Source: Capra hircus (taxonomy: Eukaryota > Chordata > Mammalia > Artiodactyla > Bovidae). Taken from it: a stretch of 64,000 bases of DNA. The translations under genes and the position numbers were made by a program. This document shows positions 11,284 to 23,300 of the stretch, in pieces (positions within the stretch are counted from its first letter, which is position 1; each line of letters begins with the position of its first letter). A model generated the notes under the pieces. It saw only the letters and a program-made list of their open reading frames with translations, did not search any database and was not told the origin of the DNA. The stretch covers positions 34,483,550 to 34,547,549 of the forward strand of contig NC_030817.1 in the NCBI RefSeq assembly GCF_001704415.2. Direction: 5' to 3'.

Positions 11284-11489
11284 GTGAGTGCTTGTCGCTC
11301 ATTCATGTTCAACTCTTTGCAAAACCATGGACTACAGCCCGCCAGACTCCTTTGTTCATGGGATTCTCTAGGCCAGAATACTGGAGTGGGTAGCCATTCC
11401 CTTCCCCAGGAGATCTTTCCAACCCAGGGATCGAACCCCAGTCTCCTACATTGCAGGCGGATTCTTTACCATCTGAGCCACCAGGTACC
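11284..11489 (-). mobile_element. Bov-tA SINE
   Basis: Antisense Bov-tA: the plus strand reads from the tail (CATGGACTACAGCCCGCCAG) to the tRNA head (TTTACCATCTGAGCCACCAG). It has inserted in L1M sequence. Confidence 0.9.
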
Positions 11490-11576
11490 ATTTTATAATT
11501 CTACCAACAGTGCATGAAAATTCCAATTTTTCAACACATTCTGAACACTTGTTACTGTCTTTCTGATTTTAGCTAT

Positions 11577-12077
11577 TGTTACCAAATCCAAGCTTGGTCT
11601 GTTTGCCGCATGACAGGCAAATAATCAGGAGATGAGGTATTGAGGCAACGAACAGAAAGAACAATGACTTTATTTGAAAAGCTGGGCATCTGAGAAGATG
11701 GCAGACAAGTGTTTCTAGTCTTATCCGGGTCTGGATGCTAGTATCCTTTGTAGAAGAGAGAGAGGGACAAGGTGAGGAAGTAAAAAATGCCATAAGCCTT
11801 GCAGAATATCTCCTGGATTAGCCAGCAGCGAGAAGGGGCTGGGATAACTTTTTTCTGCAACCTTTCACAAGTGGGCAGGGTCAGAATGTCTCCCGGTGAG
11901 CTGAACAAAGCACTTTAGTTAAACTTTCAGACTGAGAGGCAGGTCATTATGTATGCTTACAGCTTATAGACAGCATCCTTTCAGTGGTTATAGTAACAAA
12001 AACAATGGAGAGCAAAGGTTAAAGTAAAGCGGATCTAACAAGGGGTCAGATTCCGTTCTTCCCTTGCTACTCTCACA
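11577..12077 (-). mobile_element. Probable solo LTR inserted in L1M
   Basis: A roughly 500-bp block unrelated to L1 interrupts a co-linear L1M. It has TG...CA-type ends (TGTTACC ... CTCACA). An AAATAAAGT on the minus strand (complement of ACTTTATTT near 11668) gives a poly-A signal in minus orientation. I see no clear target duplication, so the exact ends are tentative. The family is not named. Confidence 0.5.
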
Positions 12078-12630
12078 GCGGGTTTGAAGTGGTATTTTTC
12101 TGGTTTTTCACTTGCGTTTCTCTGATACCTAAAGTTCCTGGTAATCTGTACGTGCTTATTGGTCATTTGTGTATCTTTTTTGGAAAAATACCTATTCAAA
12201 TCTTTTGACCATTTTTAAACTGGGCCATCTGTCCTTTTCTTGATGAGTTATGAGATCTCCAAGTATTCTGGATACTATTTCCTAATTAGATATGATTTCC
12301 AAATATTTTCTTCCATTGTATGGGTTGTCTTTTTACTTTTGACAAAGTAGAAAGGACAGTGTCCTTTGAAACACAAAATAGTTTTGAAGTCCAATTTATT
12401 TTCTTTTGTTGCTTGGGTTTTGATGTTTAAGAACTCACTGACTAAGGCCACAAAGGTTTACTCTTCTACAGTTTTTGCTCTGTCCATTTTGAGTTAATTT
12501 TTGTATACTGTGTGAGGAAGGGGTCCAACTTCATTCTTTTGCATGTGAATATCTAGTTATCCCAGCTCCATCTGTTAAATACTCTTCTTTCCCCACTAAA
12601 TTGTTCTCATACTCTTGTAAGATGGAATGC

Positions 12631-15600
12631 ATCTCACAACTGTAACTGGCTATGTTTTTCTATAACACATGGCATTTTAGATTTACTAAAGTGTTAGAAT
12701 ACTTAATCCTGAAATAAATGCCTATATAAATGTGTATGTTGGGGAGGGGATGAAAAATCTATTTCCTTCAACAATACTAAGACTCCTTAAATATCAATGT
12801 GGTGAGGAAAAAAAAAACTGTCATAAAGACCTTTTGTTATGAAAAGACATACTAGTTTCTTGGAGGCTTACACATAATGCTATGCTGTTAAAAAGTAAAT
12901 GAAGATTATCAAAAAGGTACCAATGTGACTCTAGTGGCCATGCAGAAAATCCATTAATTCTACAAGCCAAGTTAAATTCTCCTGAAAGTTAGATTTGACT
13001 GTAATACCACAAATATAAACACCAATGGAATTTTTCAAATAATAAAATTGAGATTTTCAGAATCTAGATTTAAATAGGTATTGTGCAGAATATAAAACAA
13101 TGATCAGCTCAACTGTTTGGGATCAACCTGAAAGTCTGAAAAACGCAGAAGTCAAGTCTACTTTTCTATCTACTTCCTACTGAACGGTCTGATGAAGACA
13201 ATGACTCACAAAGATACCGAGATCCATTTAATAGTTTTTGAAGATTTTTTCCTGTAAAATGGCTTGTATTTCCACAGATACAATAGTGAAGAAATAAACT
13301 TTTCAATTTGACATGAAATATAAAAGAACAGTTTTACAAATATATCCATAAAATTTAACTGCTCATAACACTATACATGGTAAATATGACCACCCTCTTA
13401 GCTTCTAGACTATTTAATACAGAGAAACAATCTGTCATCTCAGCTAAAAAGAAACAACTTCCCTTTCATTAAGCTTTTGTTTGTTTAGAAACAGTTAAGT
13501 AGAACTGGAAAAATATTTGCTTTTCCCTATCTTCCTCTAGGGATTCTGCATAAGGGTGAAAACTTGAGAGGATATTAGTTCTACGAAAAAGAAATACTGA
13601 ACCTTCTGTTTTACTGCTTCAATAATGCTTACATTCTTTTAAAAAGGTTCTGGAGTTGTCTTACTGGTCTTTGACTGGGTCATAAAGAAATGATAAAAGA
13701 GCCATGCTCTCCTTCTAACACTCAAGGAGGAACTTCATACCCTCTGCCCATGAAGGCTAAACTGTGGGGATGTAAGAGCTACAGCCAAAGGAACAGAGCT
13801 GGATCCGGCTTAAAATCAAGATTCTGTCGTTTGTCTATCAGAAATTCCACTGTTACGAGGCAGGACTGCATGAAGCTGACAAGCGTTTTTTAGCCAGCAT
13901 TAACAAAGTTGTGATCACATATCCTTTCAATCCAAAGAACAGAATGGATTTAAAAAGGAACATTGATCAAAATCATAGAACTGCAAGTAACAACTCTGTA
14001 ACCTATGTTACACTTAAATTAAGAAGGAGAAAACATGCTCCTTTTTAAACTCTCAAAAAGTGCCCAAATAACAATACTGAGCTCCCAAACAGCAGGGGTT
14101 GAAAAAAAATTTTTTTTAATGTAAGCAAAAATAAAGCACTGAAGCTTTATGAAGAAAAGAGTTCTCCTCTACTTTGCTAATATAGTAGATGTAATAACTT
14201 AAAAATAATTTCCCTACTGATCCTGGAAATAAAATCTACTACAATCATGTGTATGCCAGTTCCTGGCATATTTCTGCATCCAGATTCATTAGTCTCCTTA
14301 ATGGAGCCCATCATTTTTCCAATGGCTTTCTCCTTTCTTTAAACCCTAACCCTGAAATTCTATAACCAGTTATGTCACGTGGCTTCCCTGAGGCACAAAG
14401 GTACCAAACTCTATAATTAACTATCGAGGAATGATAAATATGCTATTTATATTAAAAGATTTTCATTCTTTTGGGCTACAGTTAGAAAAAAAAAACACAG
14501 AAAGCATAATACTTATTCTGCCATGTGAACTGTAGCCCTTCTTGCAAAAAGCGAAACCAAATAAGGAAAATGCAGAGTTGCAGCATGCATGACCTGGCAG
14601 CACCAATTAGTGATAATAAAAAAAAAATTCCAGGCTAGAAAAATATTCAGGGTTGTATCCCATTAACTCTGAACTCTTTTTTTTCTTTTTCTTCTTCTTT
14701 TTTGGTAATAAACTGGCATAAACAATTGGGGGGTGGAAAACTATGGGAATACATCACTGGGGTTTTTCTGGAAATGTAGTCACAAAAGGCATTTTGGTCA
14801 GGCTGAGATCAAGATAACTGGTCTGCAATTTCCTATGTATACACCTGGGAAGTGGGATTTGTCCTTGAATGTGATGTCAAGCAAGACATAATAACAGGCA
14901 TGACCTCTGAGAAGTTACCTTTTCTGAACTATATGACTCTACTCTGAGCTAGAGTTCTTTATTCTCACAAATGAAACTGCTCTCAAATATAGGGGGTAGG
15001 GGGAGTCTCATTAATCAACGTTAGAAGATCTTACTGGAAGTGGCCAAGATGAGCCTGGCTTCCTTCTACAGAGGTGCGACCTGGATGTGGTTCCCCAGGC
15101 AGGGGAAAGGGAATCTCACTTGGAAGTCAGAAGAAAAAATGTGGCACTAACAGGGTGGGTCACTGTTACCCCTTCCAAGAGCTTGGAATTTCTTACCCAA
15201 GCTTACTAAAAGTCAAAGCTTTCAAGTTGGAACATAACTATGGCTGCATGTAGAAGTACTACACTTTAACTACTACAGTCCTTGAAACAGAAAATTATAT
15301 CCGACGGTAACTTTTTGGAAAAAAAAAAAGTTTTTGATAGTCTTGCATCTAGAAAGGCTAGATATTACCTATTTATCTTACAAGATGCTTTTTAGGGTAT
15401 CAAGACTCCTTAAATCACCTTCTTCATATGGCAAGAAAAGGGACTGTGTGCTCCCTGCATCATTTTGTGGAGCCTAAAGCGGCACAGATTGCACTTGTAA
15501 AAGCTAACCATGGGAGACTCTGGGTATGCCAAAAGGCATTCGATATTCTGGGCAATTTCATTTTTTTCTTTCATTCTCTATCTGCAGGTTGAGCAAGCTA

Positions 15601-17345
15601 TACAGAATACAGGAAGCTATCAATAAGAGGACTGTTGTTGGATTTTCACAGCACTTAAAAATTACCAAAACAAAACCACCTCATCAAACAATAATCTCCA
15701 CTAAGAAGTAAAGCTATTTGAAAACTTAGAGGCTGAACTTTTTATATATTAAATCAACTTAAGCAGCAGCAATCAAGATGAATAGATCTTATCATGTTAA
15801 GGAAAAGGGCTTTCAAAATGGGTTAGAACAAATGAAAATAGGCAAAATATTTGCTAGCAGGCAAACCATGGAAAAATCCAATTAGAACAGGAATACAGTA
15901 TATTAGAATCACATAAATTATATATCTTTACAAAGGTTAAAAAATTGCGGCACGAATCTGCAATGGTCAATTTAAGATGTTAATTTAAACATAGTTGCTG
16001 CATGTGGCAGGAATCTTTCATCCCAGCCAGCTCTGGCAGGGGCATGTCCTGAAGGATCTTTGCTTCATGGGAACGGTGATACACTGGTACGGAGCACAGA
16101 GAACGAACATCCAAGAATTATTATTCAAAAATGAAATGAAACTAACAGGGCTGGTGGAGCTCATATGAAATTCTGATTTAATTATTCCTCAGTAAACACT
16201 CATTTGCTCTCTTGAAATCAGGAATTTCAAATGCTCTCTGCAGATGTACCACTTGGTGTTGTGTATCTAATGATTACATTTAAATTTAGTTTGATTTGCA
16301 AACATTTTCAAAACTTACAGGACTCTGTAAGCTGCAGTGGAAGGCGACAGATGGCAGAAGGGGAGCGAACAAAACTGACTGCATCGTTGTAATACATTGC
16401 TTATAAGTTCACAGAATTTTGGCTTTCTTAAGAAAAACTTAGGAAACCCCAAAAGTGGTTTTAAAGAGTAAAACCTTATTTCTAATCACTCTTCAATTAT
16501 TCAGTAAGCAAATTAACTTGGTATTATATAACCTGGGCCATGTTTCCTGCTGCAGTAATCACCCTCATTTAATGAATGTTTAATAAGAGTTGTTACATTT
16601 TAATCAACCAAATAGTTCTACCCATGCAAGATGAGTGTCAGGGACACAGACCACGGCAGATCAAAAATAACAAAAGGCAGACCAAAAAGTTATAGAAAAT
16701 TCTTTGTTTGAAATGCCAAGGGATTTGATGGATGTGTGTATAATTAAATTCCACTGAAGTTAAAAATAATAATAATAATAATGACAACATATTCCCTCCC
16801 CTCAAAAGAAAAATTTAAAAAGCCCCAGATTTCAAAACAACCACCTGTACTTAAGGTCTCCTGTCCCCAACATCATCTTATGGAGCCACCCTTTTGGCAT
16901 CTAGTCAGATTCTAATCTGTATTAAGTATTTCCAGACATGGCATGACTAAAATCTATACCACGCAGCACCGAAGGTTGCAATTAAGAGCCAACAACTTTT
17001 GAATACATTTCTTCTGGAGTTTTAAAACAGGATTTAAATTCCTGTCCCAGTTTACCAAAGAAACCCCAAGGTTGAAATGAAAGCATGGCATTTTAAATCC
17101 AATTGTTACAAAGGTATTACGGTTTAATCAAGCACACTTCAATGATGATGCCGCTGTTGTGAGCATGCAACACACCACTGTTACAGTCAATGCCTGGCAT
17201 GTTTCATCACCGTGCCCCTCTTTCTTCCCAGCTTCAGGACCCCCCTCCCCCTAGTAAACGGCATTATAAAAAGGTAAAATCTAGAGTTAGTGGCAAAATC
17301 TTCACAGTAACTTGTTAATAAAGTCGTTGATGGCTCTTGAGGGCA
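12631..17345 (-). other. PELI2: PELI2 3' untranslated region (predicted extent)
   Basis: This is about 4.7 kb directly downstream of the PELI2 stop codon. It is almost free of interspersed repeats, in sharp contrast with both sides, as expected of a retained 3' UTR. A 3' UTR of around 4 kb agrees with what is known of mammalian PELI2 messages. No canonical AATAAA stands on the minus strand in the last few hundred bases. ATTAAA variants exist at 13413-13418 and 13227-13232, and AGTAAA at 12682-12687, so the true cleavage site is unresolved and may lie between about 12.65 and 13.4 kb. An (AAT) run at about 16766-16782 is the only simple repeat of note. The frames at 13690-13893 and 15526-15711 are antisense chance frames. 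Confidence 0.6.
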
Positions 17346-17912
17346 TCAATCAACTGGACCTTGGAAAATCAATTTGATGCAGTTCTGTTCCCCAAGCAGC
17401 TGTGTGGCACAGAAAGGGCAGGCGGCATGAAAGGCGTGAGTTCCGTGAGGCAGCGGGATCTGAGACCAATATTTCGCAGACTTCTCTGAGCACACGTGTC
17501 CACAAGGAGTGAAAGCGTGAGTGGGCGGTCCCGCGTCTACGTAAAAGCCCGCCTCGCAGCCGAGCCAGAGCGGCACGTAGGGGCCCACTGTCCTGCACAT
17601 GGGACACTCCCTCTCGTTGGCCTCCGTGTCGCTGCGATGGCCCCAGTTGTGGTAGCCGTGCACGTGGCCGCAGCTGAGATACGCCCAGGGCTGCTTTTCC
17701 TCCACCACCTCTTTTCTGTTGATGCTGGGGAAGGCTAAGGTGTTGAGCCCCACTGGACACTGCGGCCGCGCCGCATTGATCTCCTGCCGCAGGGCTTCGA
17801 TGTGCTTCTGGGTTGGGGTGTGAAAGAGGCCATCTGCCGTCCTCCAGAGCAGGGTGGCCCCGCACAGGTCGATCAGGGAGCCATCCTGCAGGACGTTGGT
17901 CTCAGTTTCCAC
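17346..17912 (-). CDS. PELI2: PELI2 exon 6: end of FHA region and RING-like domain
   Basis: Last coding exon of Pellino-2, residues 233-420 in a 420-residue numbering. It starts with GTG (Val) straight after the acceptor TTGTAG (AG at 17913-17914) and ends with GTT-GAT-TGA, giving a C-terminus of FQGPVD. The Pellino RING-like zinc-binding domain is complete: CGHVHG (313-318), CPMC (335-338), CGHVC (369-373) and CPFC (397-400). The block LWLGCEAGFYVDAGPPTHAF between them is a Pellino signature. In the family this domain recruits E2 enzymes and builds ubiquitin chains on IRAK1 and related kinases in the cytoplasm after TLR/IL-1R activation. The exon is much richer in CpG than its surroundings. 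That explains long overlapping frames at 17350-17865 (minus) and 17496-17738 (plus), which are shadows. PELI2 rather than PELI1 or PELI3 is chosen from the run CGHVHGYHNWGHRSDTEANE. Confidence 0.97.
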   Translation of the reverse strand: METETNVLQDGSLIDLCGATLLWRTADGLFHTPTQKHIEALRQEINAARPQCPVGLNTLAFPSINRKEVVEEKQPWAYLSCGHVHGYHNWGHRSDTEANERECPMCRTVGPYVPLWLGCEAGFYVDAGPPTHAFTPCGHVCSEKSAKYWSQIPLPHGTHAFHAACPFCATQLLGEQNCIKLIFQGPVD

Positions 17913-19150
17913 CTACAAGTTTGACAGACATGTCTTTTTAAAGCAAAAATTGGCAGATCTTGGTAGTGTTCTTTCCTCTTAAAGATCAGCTATGAAATAA
18001 AAATGGGGCAGTTATCCCAGGCCTCCTTGAAAACTAGGGGGGTAACTAGCCCCTCTGAGTCTCCCTTTCCTCATCTGAACATTGGATATAAATCATATAT
18101 GTGATACACATAAAAGCCTGAGCTTGAATACACTTACTTTTACATGTTCAATTAATGGAGTGGTTTATTTTTCTTTTTCAAAAAAAATTATTTTAATTGG
18201 AGGATAATTACTGTGGTTGTAATTGTAGTGGTTATTTTAACAAACTTCACAAATCTCCTTAGATTTTTATTTTTCCTCCTCAACAGCACAACACCTCCTT
18301 GGTCTCATAAGGCATAGGAGATGTCCAACCAGTTCATCTGGTGAAGACTTATGCTGATTTCGACCATAGTCAATTCAGAAGACTCTTGGTGGGCCTTGCA
18401 ATAAATACTGCACTGCTGCCAGTGATTCCTGGTGACCTTTAGCTTCACGCGATCTATCATTTTTCCTGCATTTCTAAGGTTTGAAGCAGAGACATTTACT
18501 GTGAGCTTGAGAACATCATTTAAAAGACTGGCAGTGCTACACACCAAGTGCTCACAAGACTGATTAACAGTTAGACATGGGCCACAGAAACCTCATCCCT
18601 GCCTCCGTGTGCCACCTGCGCTCTATGGATGCACTCAGGTGAACTGCCCTCTGGCACGTGCATGAGTCCCCTCTGCCTAGAATTCTGCGTCCGGCTAGTC
18701 TACCTCAGGGCCTGGCAAACTCCCACTCAACATTCGAGGCTTACCTGGATGGCCCTTTGCCTAGGAGTTGTCCTTTAATAATGAAAGCAGTCCTTCTCTA
18801 ATAAAGTATCAAATACTAGCAGTTAGAAAAAGGTAAAATCCCAGCAAAATGATAGATCTTAATATTTTACAGGAAAAACAGAGACAGGTTTTCAATAGCC
18901 TTTAACTTGCTGAATCTCTCTTCTCACTCCACTGCCGCCCTGAACACCTCCTGATCTCCTCTCTTCTTGCTAGATGTCAGGAGTCTCCCTTCTCTCTTGA
19001 CAACAAATAATTCTCAGGGGAGGTTTCATCTCTGCATCAAACTGGGTAAGAAGAACACTGCTGTGGTAATAAACTGGAGTTTGGGTCACATTTTTTTCCC
19101 CCCTTATGATTACTTTTTATTCATTGCTTTTTATCAGTGATACATAAATA
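17913..19150. other. PELI2 intron 5, exon-proximal part
   Basis: Mostly unique intron sequence beginning with the acceptor of exon 6. An L2-like fragment in plus orientation lies at about 18590-18790 (CTCTGCCTAGAATTCTGC, CCCACTCAACATTCGAGGC). A short L1 3'-end scrap lies at about 18180-18215 (TTTTAATTGGAGGATAATTA). The frame at 18305-18547 has no recognisable motif. Confidence 0.5.
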
Positions 19151-19352
19151 TATATTCTTTTTAAAATTTTTAATTGAAGGATAATTGATTTACAGTTTGT
19201 ATTGGTTTCTGCCAAACATCAACATTAATCAGCCATAGGTATATCTATGTCCCCTCCCTCTTGAGCATCCCTCCCAAAATTCTCTTCCCATTTAGGTTAT
19301 TACAGAATATTGAGCAGAGTTCCCTGTGCTATACAGTAGGTCCTTGTTGGTT

Positions 19353-19437
19353 CAGTTCAGTTCAGTTCAGTCGCTCAGTCGTGTCCGACTCTTTGCGACC
19401 CCATGAATTGCAGCATGCCGGGCCTCCCTGTCCATCA
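19353..19437 (-). mobile_element. Very short BovB insertion with target duplication
   Basis: An 85-bp piece of the BovB 3' end (CAGTTCAGTTCAGTTCAGTC onward, antisense) lies inside the L1 3' end. It is flanked by perfect 11-bp direct repeats CCTTGTTGGTT at 19342-19352 and 19438-19448. Removing it restores continuous L1 sequence. It is a heavily 5'-truncated but genuine retrotransposition event. Confidence 0.92.
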
Positions 19438-19733
19438 CCTTGTTGGTTAATCTATTTTAAATATAGTAGTGTGTTTATGTTAATCCCAAATTCCCAATTT
19501 GTCCTTCTCCCTAACTTTCCCATTTGGTAACCACAGGCTTGTTTTCCACTTCTGTGAGTTTGTTTTGTAAGTAAGGGCATTTGTATCACTTTTTAAAAGA
19601 TTCCTCATGTAATAGAATATCATGATATTTGTCTTTCTGTTCTTACTTACTTCAGTTAGTACGATAATCTCCAGGTCTATACATCTTGCAATGAAATGAG
19701 GTTATTTCACTCTTTTTAAGAACTAAGTAATAT

Positions 19734-20045
19734 TTCATGACACTGCTGACAAATCAGCTGTTTCTGCAGAGGTTCAAGGGAAAGGCCTTTTGAGAAGTTT
19801 GCAAGTTTCTTTTGTATATCTACAAAAGCTTTATTCACTCTGTTAACTTTTTCATCATTCACAATGTTTATCTTCTTATGATTAGTGGCAACTGGTTTTG
19901 CTTTATTTTTAACCTTAAAGCTTTTTTGGCTGGCTATGTGGAATACATTCCTAGACTTCTGCCCTATTAGTTTGTTCTTGGCCATGGTCTCTCACCAGAC
20001 CTCCAATACCCTTGTGCAGTTGGCTCAAGTTCCATCTCAAACCAC
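19734..20045 (-). pseudogene. RBIS: RBIS (C8orf59) retrocopy, 3'-truncated
   Basis: The minus frame begins ATG at 19985. It reads MAKNKLIGQKSRNVFHIASQ and later INIVNDEKVNRVNKAF and SLEPLQKQLICQQCHE, which I recognise as the ribosomal biogenesis factor RBIS (C8orf59), a protein of about 100 residues. No intron interrupts it, as expected of a processed copy. About 84 residues match. Then the frame runs into L1 sequence and stops five residues later (ILLSS, stop at 19716-19718), so the last residues, the 3' UTR and any poly-A tail are missing. The 5' UTR-like part reaches about 20045. The flanks are the two sides of L1 no. 1 with roughly 20 bp of L1 missing between them. The frame is still open, but it has no promoter of its own and I treat it as a pseudogene. 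Confidence 0.88.
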
Positions 20046-20217
20046 AGCTTCTTTATCCATTCATCTGTTGACATTTAGATTGTTTCCATGTCTTGGCTAT
20101 TGTAAACAGTGCTGCAGTGAACACTGGGGTATATGTATCCTTCCAAATCATGAATTTCTCTAGATGTATGCCCAGAAGTAGAATTGTTGAATCACATGGT
20201 AACTCTTTTAGATTTTC

Positions 20218-20308
20218 ACCTGGAGAATCCCATGGATGGAAGAGCCTGGCGGGCTACAGTTCATGGTCGCAAAGAGTCAGACATGACTAAGGGACTAACA
20301 CTTTCATT
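20218..20308 (+). mobile_element. Partial Bov-A SINE
   Basis: CTGGAGAATCCCATGGATGG through AAAGAGTCAGACATGACTAAG is the right-hand Bov-A unit without the tRNA head, inserted in L1 no. 1. Confidence 0.85.
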
Positions 20309-23300
20309 TTCACATTATCAACATTGTAGGAGAGTTCCTTCCCTTTTCTCTACATCCTCTCCAGCATGTACTGTTTATAGATTTTTTGATGGCCATTCTG
20401 ACTGGTCTCAGGTGACATCTCATTTTGGTTTTGATTTTCATTTCTCTAACAATTAGCGATGGTAAACATCTTTTCCTGTGCCTTCTTTGGAGAAATGTCT
20501 GTTTTTTATTTTTTATTTTTTTGATATTGAGTTGCATGAGCCGTTTGTAAATTTTGAAGATTAATTCCTTGTGGGGTGCATCATTTACAAATATTTTCTC
20601 CCATTCTATGGATTGTGTCTTCATTTGTTTATGGTTTTCTTTGCTGTGTAAAAGCTTTTGAATTTAGTTAGATACCATTTATTTATTTTTGTTTTTATTT
20701 TCATTATTCTAGAAGACAGGGCCAAAAAAAATATTGCTATGATTTTTGTCCATGTTCTGCCTATGTTTTCCTGCAAGGGTTTTGTACTTTTAGGTCTTTA
20801 ACCCATTTTGAATTTGTGTATGGTATTAAAGAATGTTCTAATTTCATTATTTCACATGTAGCTGTTCAATTCTCCCAAAACAATTTATAAAAGAGAATGT
20901 TTTTCCTCCATCATATAGTTTTGTCTCCTTTGATATAGATTAATTGACCATAGGTGCCTAAGATGATTTCTGGACCTTCTATCTTGTTTCATTGATGTCT
21001 ATTTCTGTTTTTGCACGAGTACCATACTGTTCTGACGACTGTACTTTTGCAGTATAGTCTGAAGATGGGGAAACTGATTCCTCCAGCTCTGTACTTCTTT
21101 CTCAAGACTGCTTTGACTATTTAGGGTCTTTTGTGTTTCCATAAAGATTTCTAGTTCTATGGCAAATGCCATAGGTAATTTGACAGAGATTGCATTAAAT
21201 CTGTAGATTGCCTTGGCTAGTATGGCCATTTTCATAATATTGATTCTTTTAATCCAAGAACATGATATATTTTTCCATCTGTCTGCATCAGCTTTGTTTT
21301 CTTTCATCAGTGTCTTATGGTTTTCAGAATATAGGTTTTTGCTTCCTTAGGTAGATTTATTCTTAGGTATTTTATTCTTTTTGATGTGATGATAAGTGGA
21401 ATTGTTTTTTTCAATTTCTATTTCTAATCTTTTGTTGTTAGTGTATAGAAATGCAACAGCTTTCTATGCATCAATTTTGTATCCTACAACTATACAAATT
21501 CACTGATGAGCTCTAGTAGTTTTCTGGTAGCATCTTAGGATGCTAAGGATTTGCTATGTACAGAATCATGTCCTCTTCAAACAGTGACAGTTTTACTTTT
21601 TTTACAGTTTGGATTCCATTTATTTATTTATTCTTTGATTGCTGTGACTAGGATTTCCAAAATTATGCTGAATAGAAGTAGTGAGAGTGGACCTCCTTGT
21701 CTTATTCCTGATCTTAGAGGAAATACTTTCAGCTTTTCATTGTTGAGTGTGATGTTAGCTGTGGGTTTGTCATATATCACCTTTATGACGTTGAGATATG
21801 TTCCTTCTGTGGTCACTCTGAAGCATTTTTATCCAAAATGGATGTTGACTATTATGAAAAGCTTTTTCTGCATCTTTTGAGATGATTATATGATTTATAT
21901 TCTTCAGTTTGTTGATGTGGTATATCACACTGACTGATTTGCTGATATTGAAAAATTCTTGCATCCCTGATATAAATCCCACTTGATCATACTGTATGCT
22001 CCTTTTACTGTATTGTTGGAGTAGGTTTGCTAGTGTTTTATTCAGGATTTTTGCCTCTGTATTGATTATATTTGCCTGTGGTTTTCTTTTTGCATGTATG
22101 ATATCTATCTGGTTTTGGAATCAGGGTAATAGTGGCCTCAGAGGATGAATTCAGAAGTGTTCCTTCCTCTGCAATTTTTTGGAGTAGTTTCAAAAGGATA
22201 AGTATTAACTCATCTCTAAATGCTTGGTAGAATTCACCTGTGAAGCCATCTGGTCCTGGACTTTTGCTTCTTGGAAGTTTTAAAATTACTGACTCAATTT
22301 TTGCACTGGTAATTGGTCTGTTCATTTTTTTCTATTTTTTACCTGGTTTAGTTTTTGGGAGAGTGTACCTTTTAAAGAACTTGTCCATTTCTTCTAGGTT
22401 ATCCATTTTGTTGGCATATAGTTGCATGCAGTAGTCTCTTATGATCCTTTGTATTTCTGTGATGTGGTTGTAATTTCTCCATTTTCATTTTTAATTTTAA
22501 TAATTTAGGCCCTCTCCCCTTTTTCTCTCTTTTTTTAAAATTGTCTACAATTGCTTTACAATATTGTGTTAGTTTCTGTTCTACAAGGATGTGAATCATT
22601 TATATGTGATATATATATATCCCATCCCTCTTGGACCTTCCTCCCACTCCCTCTTATTTCACCCACCTATGTCATCACAGAGCAACAAGCTGAGCTTCCT
22701 GTGCTATACAGCAGCTTCCCACTAGCTATCTGTTCTACACATGGTAGTGTATGTCATTACTAATCTCTGAATTTGTCAAACCCTCCCCTTCACCCTCCTG
22801 CATCCGCATGTGTGTTCTCTATGTCTGTGCCTCTATTCCTGCCCTGCTAATGGGTTCACCTGTACCATTTTTCTAATTCCACACATATGCATTAATATAC
22901 AATATTTGTTTTTCTGACTTCACTCTGTATGACAGACTCTAGGTCCATCCACATCTCTACGAATGACCCAACTTTGTTCCTTTTTATGGCTGAGTAATAA
23001 TCCATTGCATACATGTACCATGTCTTCTTTATCCATTCATCTGTTGATGGACATTTAGGTTGCTTCCATGTCCTGGCTGTTGTAAGCAGTGCTGCAATGA
23101 ACACTAGGGTACTTTTATCTTTTTGAATTATGGTTTTCTCAGGGTGAATGCCCAGTGGTGGGATTGCTGGATCATATGACAAACTATTTTTAGTTTAAGG
23201 AACCTCCATATTGTTCTCCATAATGGCTGTATCAATTTATATTCCTACCAACACTGCAAGAGGGTTCTCTCTTCTCCATACCCTCTCTAGCATTTATTAT

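Larger units (their letters stand above)
11196..12630 (-). mobile_element. L1M ORF2 fragment, twice interrupted
   Basis: The segments 11196-11283, 11490-11576 and 12078-12630 are consecutive parts of one older L1 read on the minus strand. At the second break, TTTTAGCTATTG continues as GGGTTTGAAGTGGTATTTT on the other side, as in an unbroken L1. A Bov-tA SINE and an LTR-like insert separate the pieces. It borders the PELI2 3' UTR. Confidence 0.75.
19151..22534 (-). mobile_element. L1 no. 1, 3' end through reverse transcriptase
   Basis: This minus-strand L1 has its 3' end near 19151 (TTTTTAATTGAAGGATAATTG on plus). It continues through the ORF2 C-terminus to the reverse-transcriptase region. 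Minus frames 22038-22325 (PRSKSPGPDGFTGEFYQAF), 21770-21982 (HIIISKDAEKAF) and 20999-21307 (WKNISCSWIKRINIMKMAIL) are ORF2 motifs in the right order, each broken by stops. It is interrupted by a short BovB copy, the RBIS retrocopy and a partial SINE. It stops near 22534, where L1 no. 2 begins. Confidence 0.9.

Noticed and set aside
10894..11517. Overlapping frames of 125, 132 and 77 residues
   Set aside because: All are reading frames across Bov-tA SINEs (motifs such as VGSLSLLQGIFPTQ recur at every SINE here).
17350..17865. 171-residue minus frame and an 80-residue plus frame (17496-17738) over PELI2 exon 6
   Set aside because: Both are alternate-frame shadows of the CpG-rich coding exon; composition is Arg/Gly/Ala-rich with no domain.
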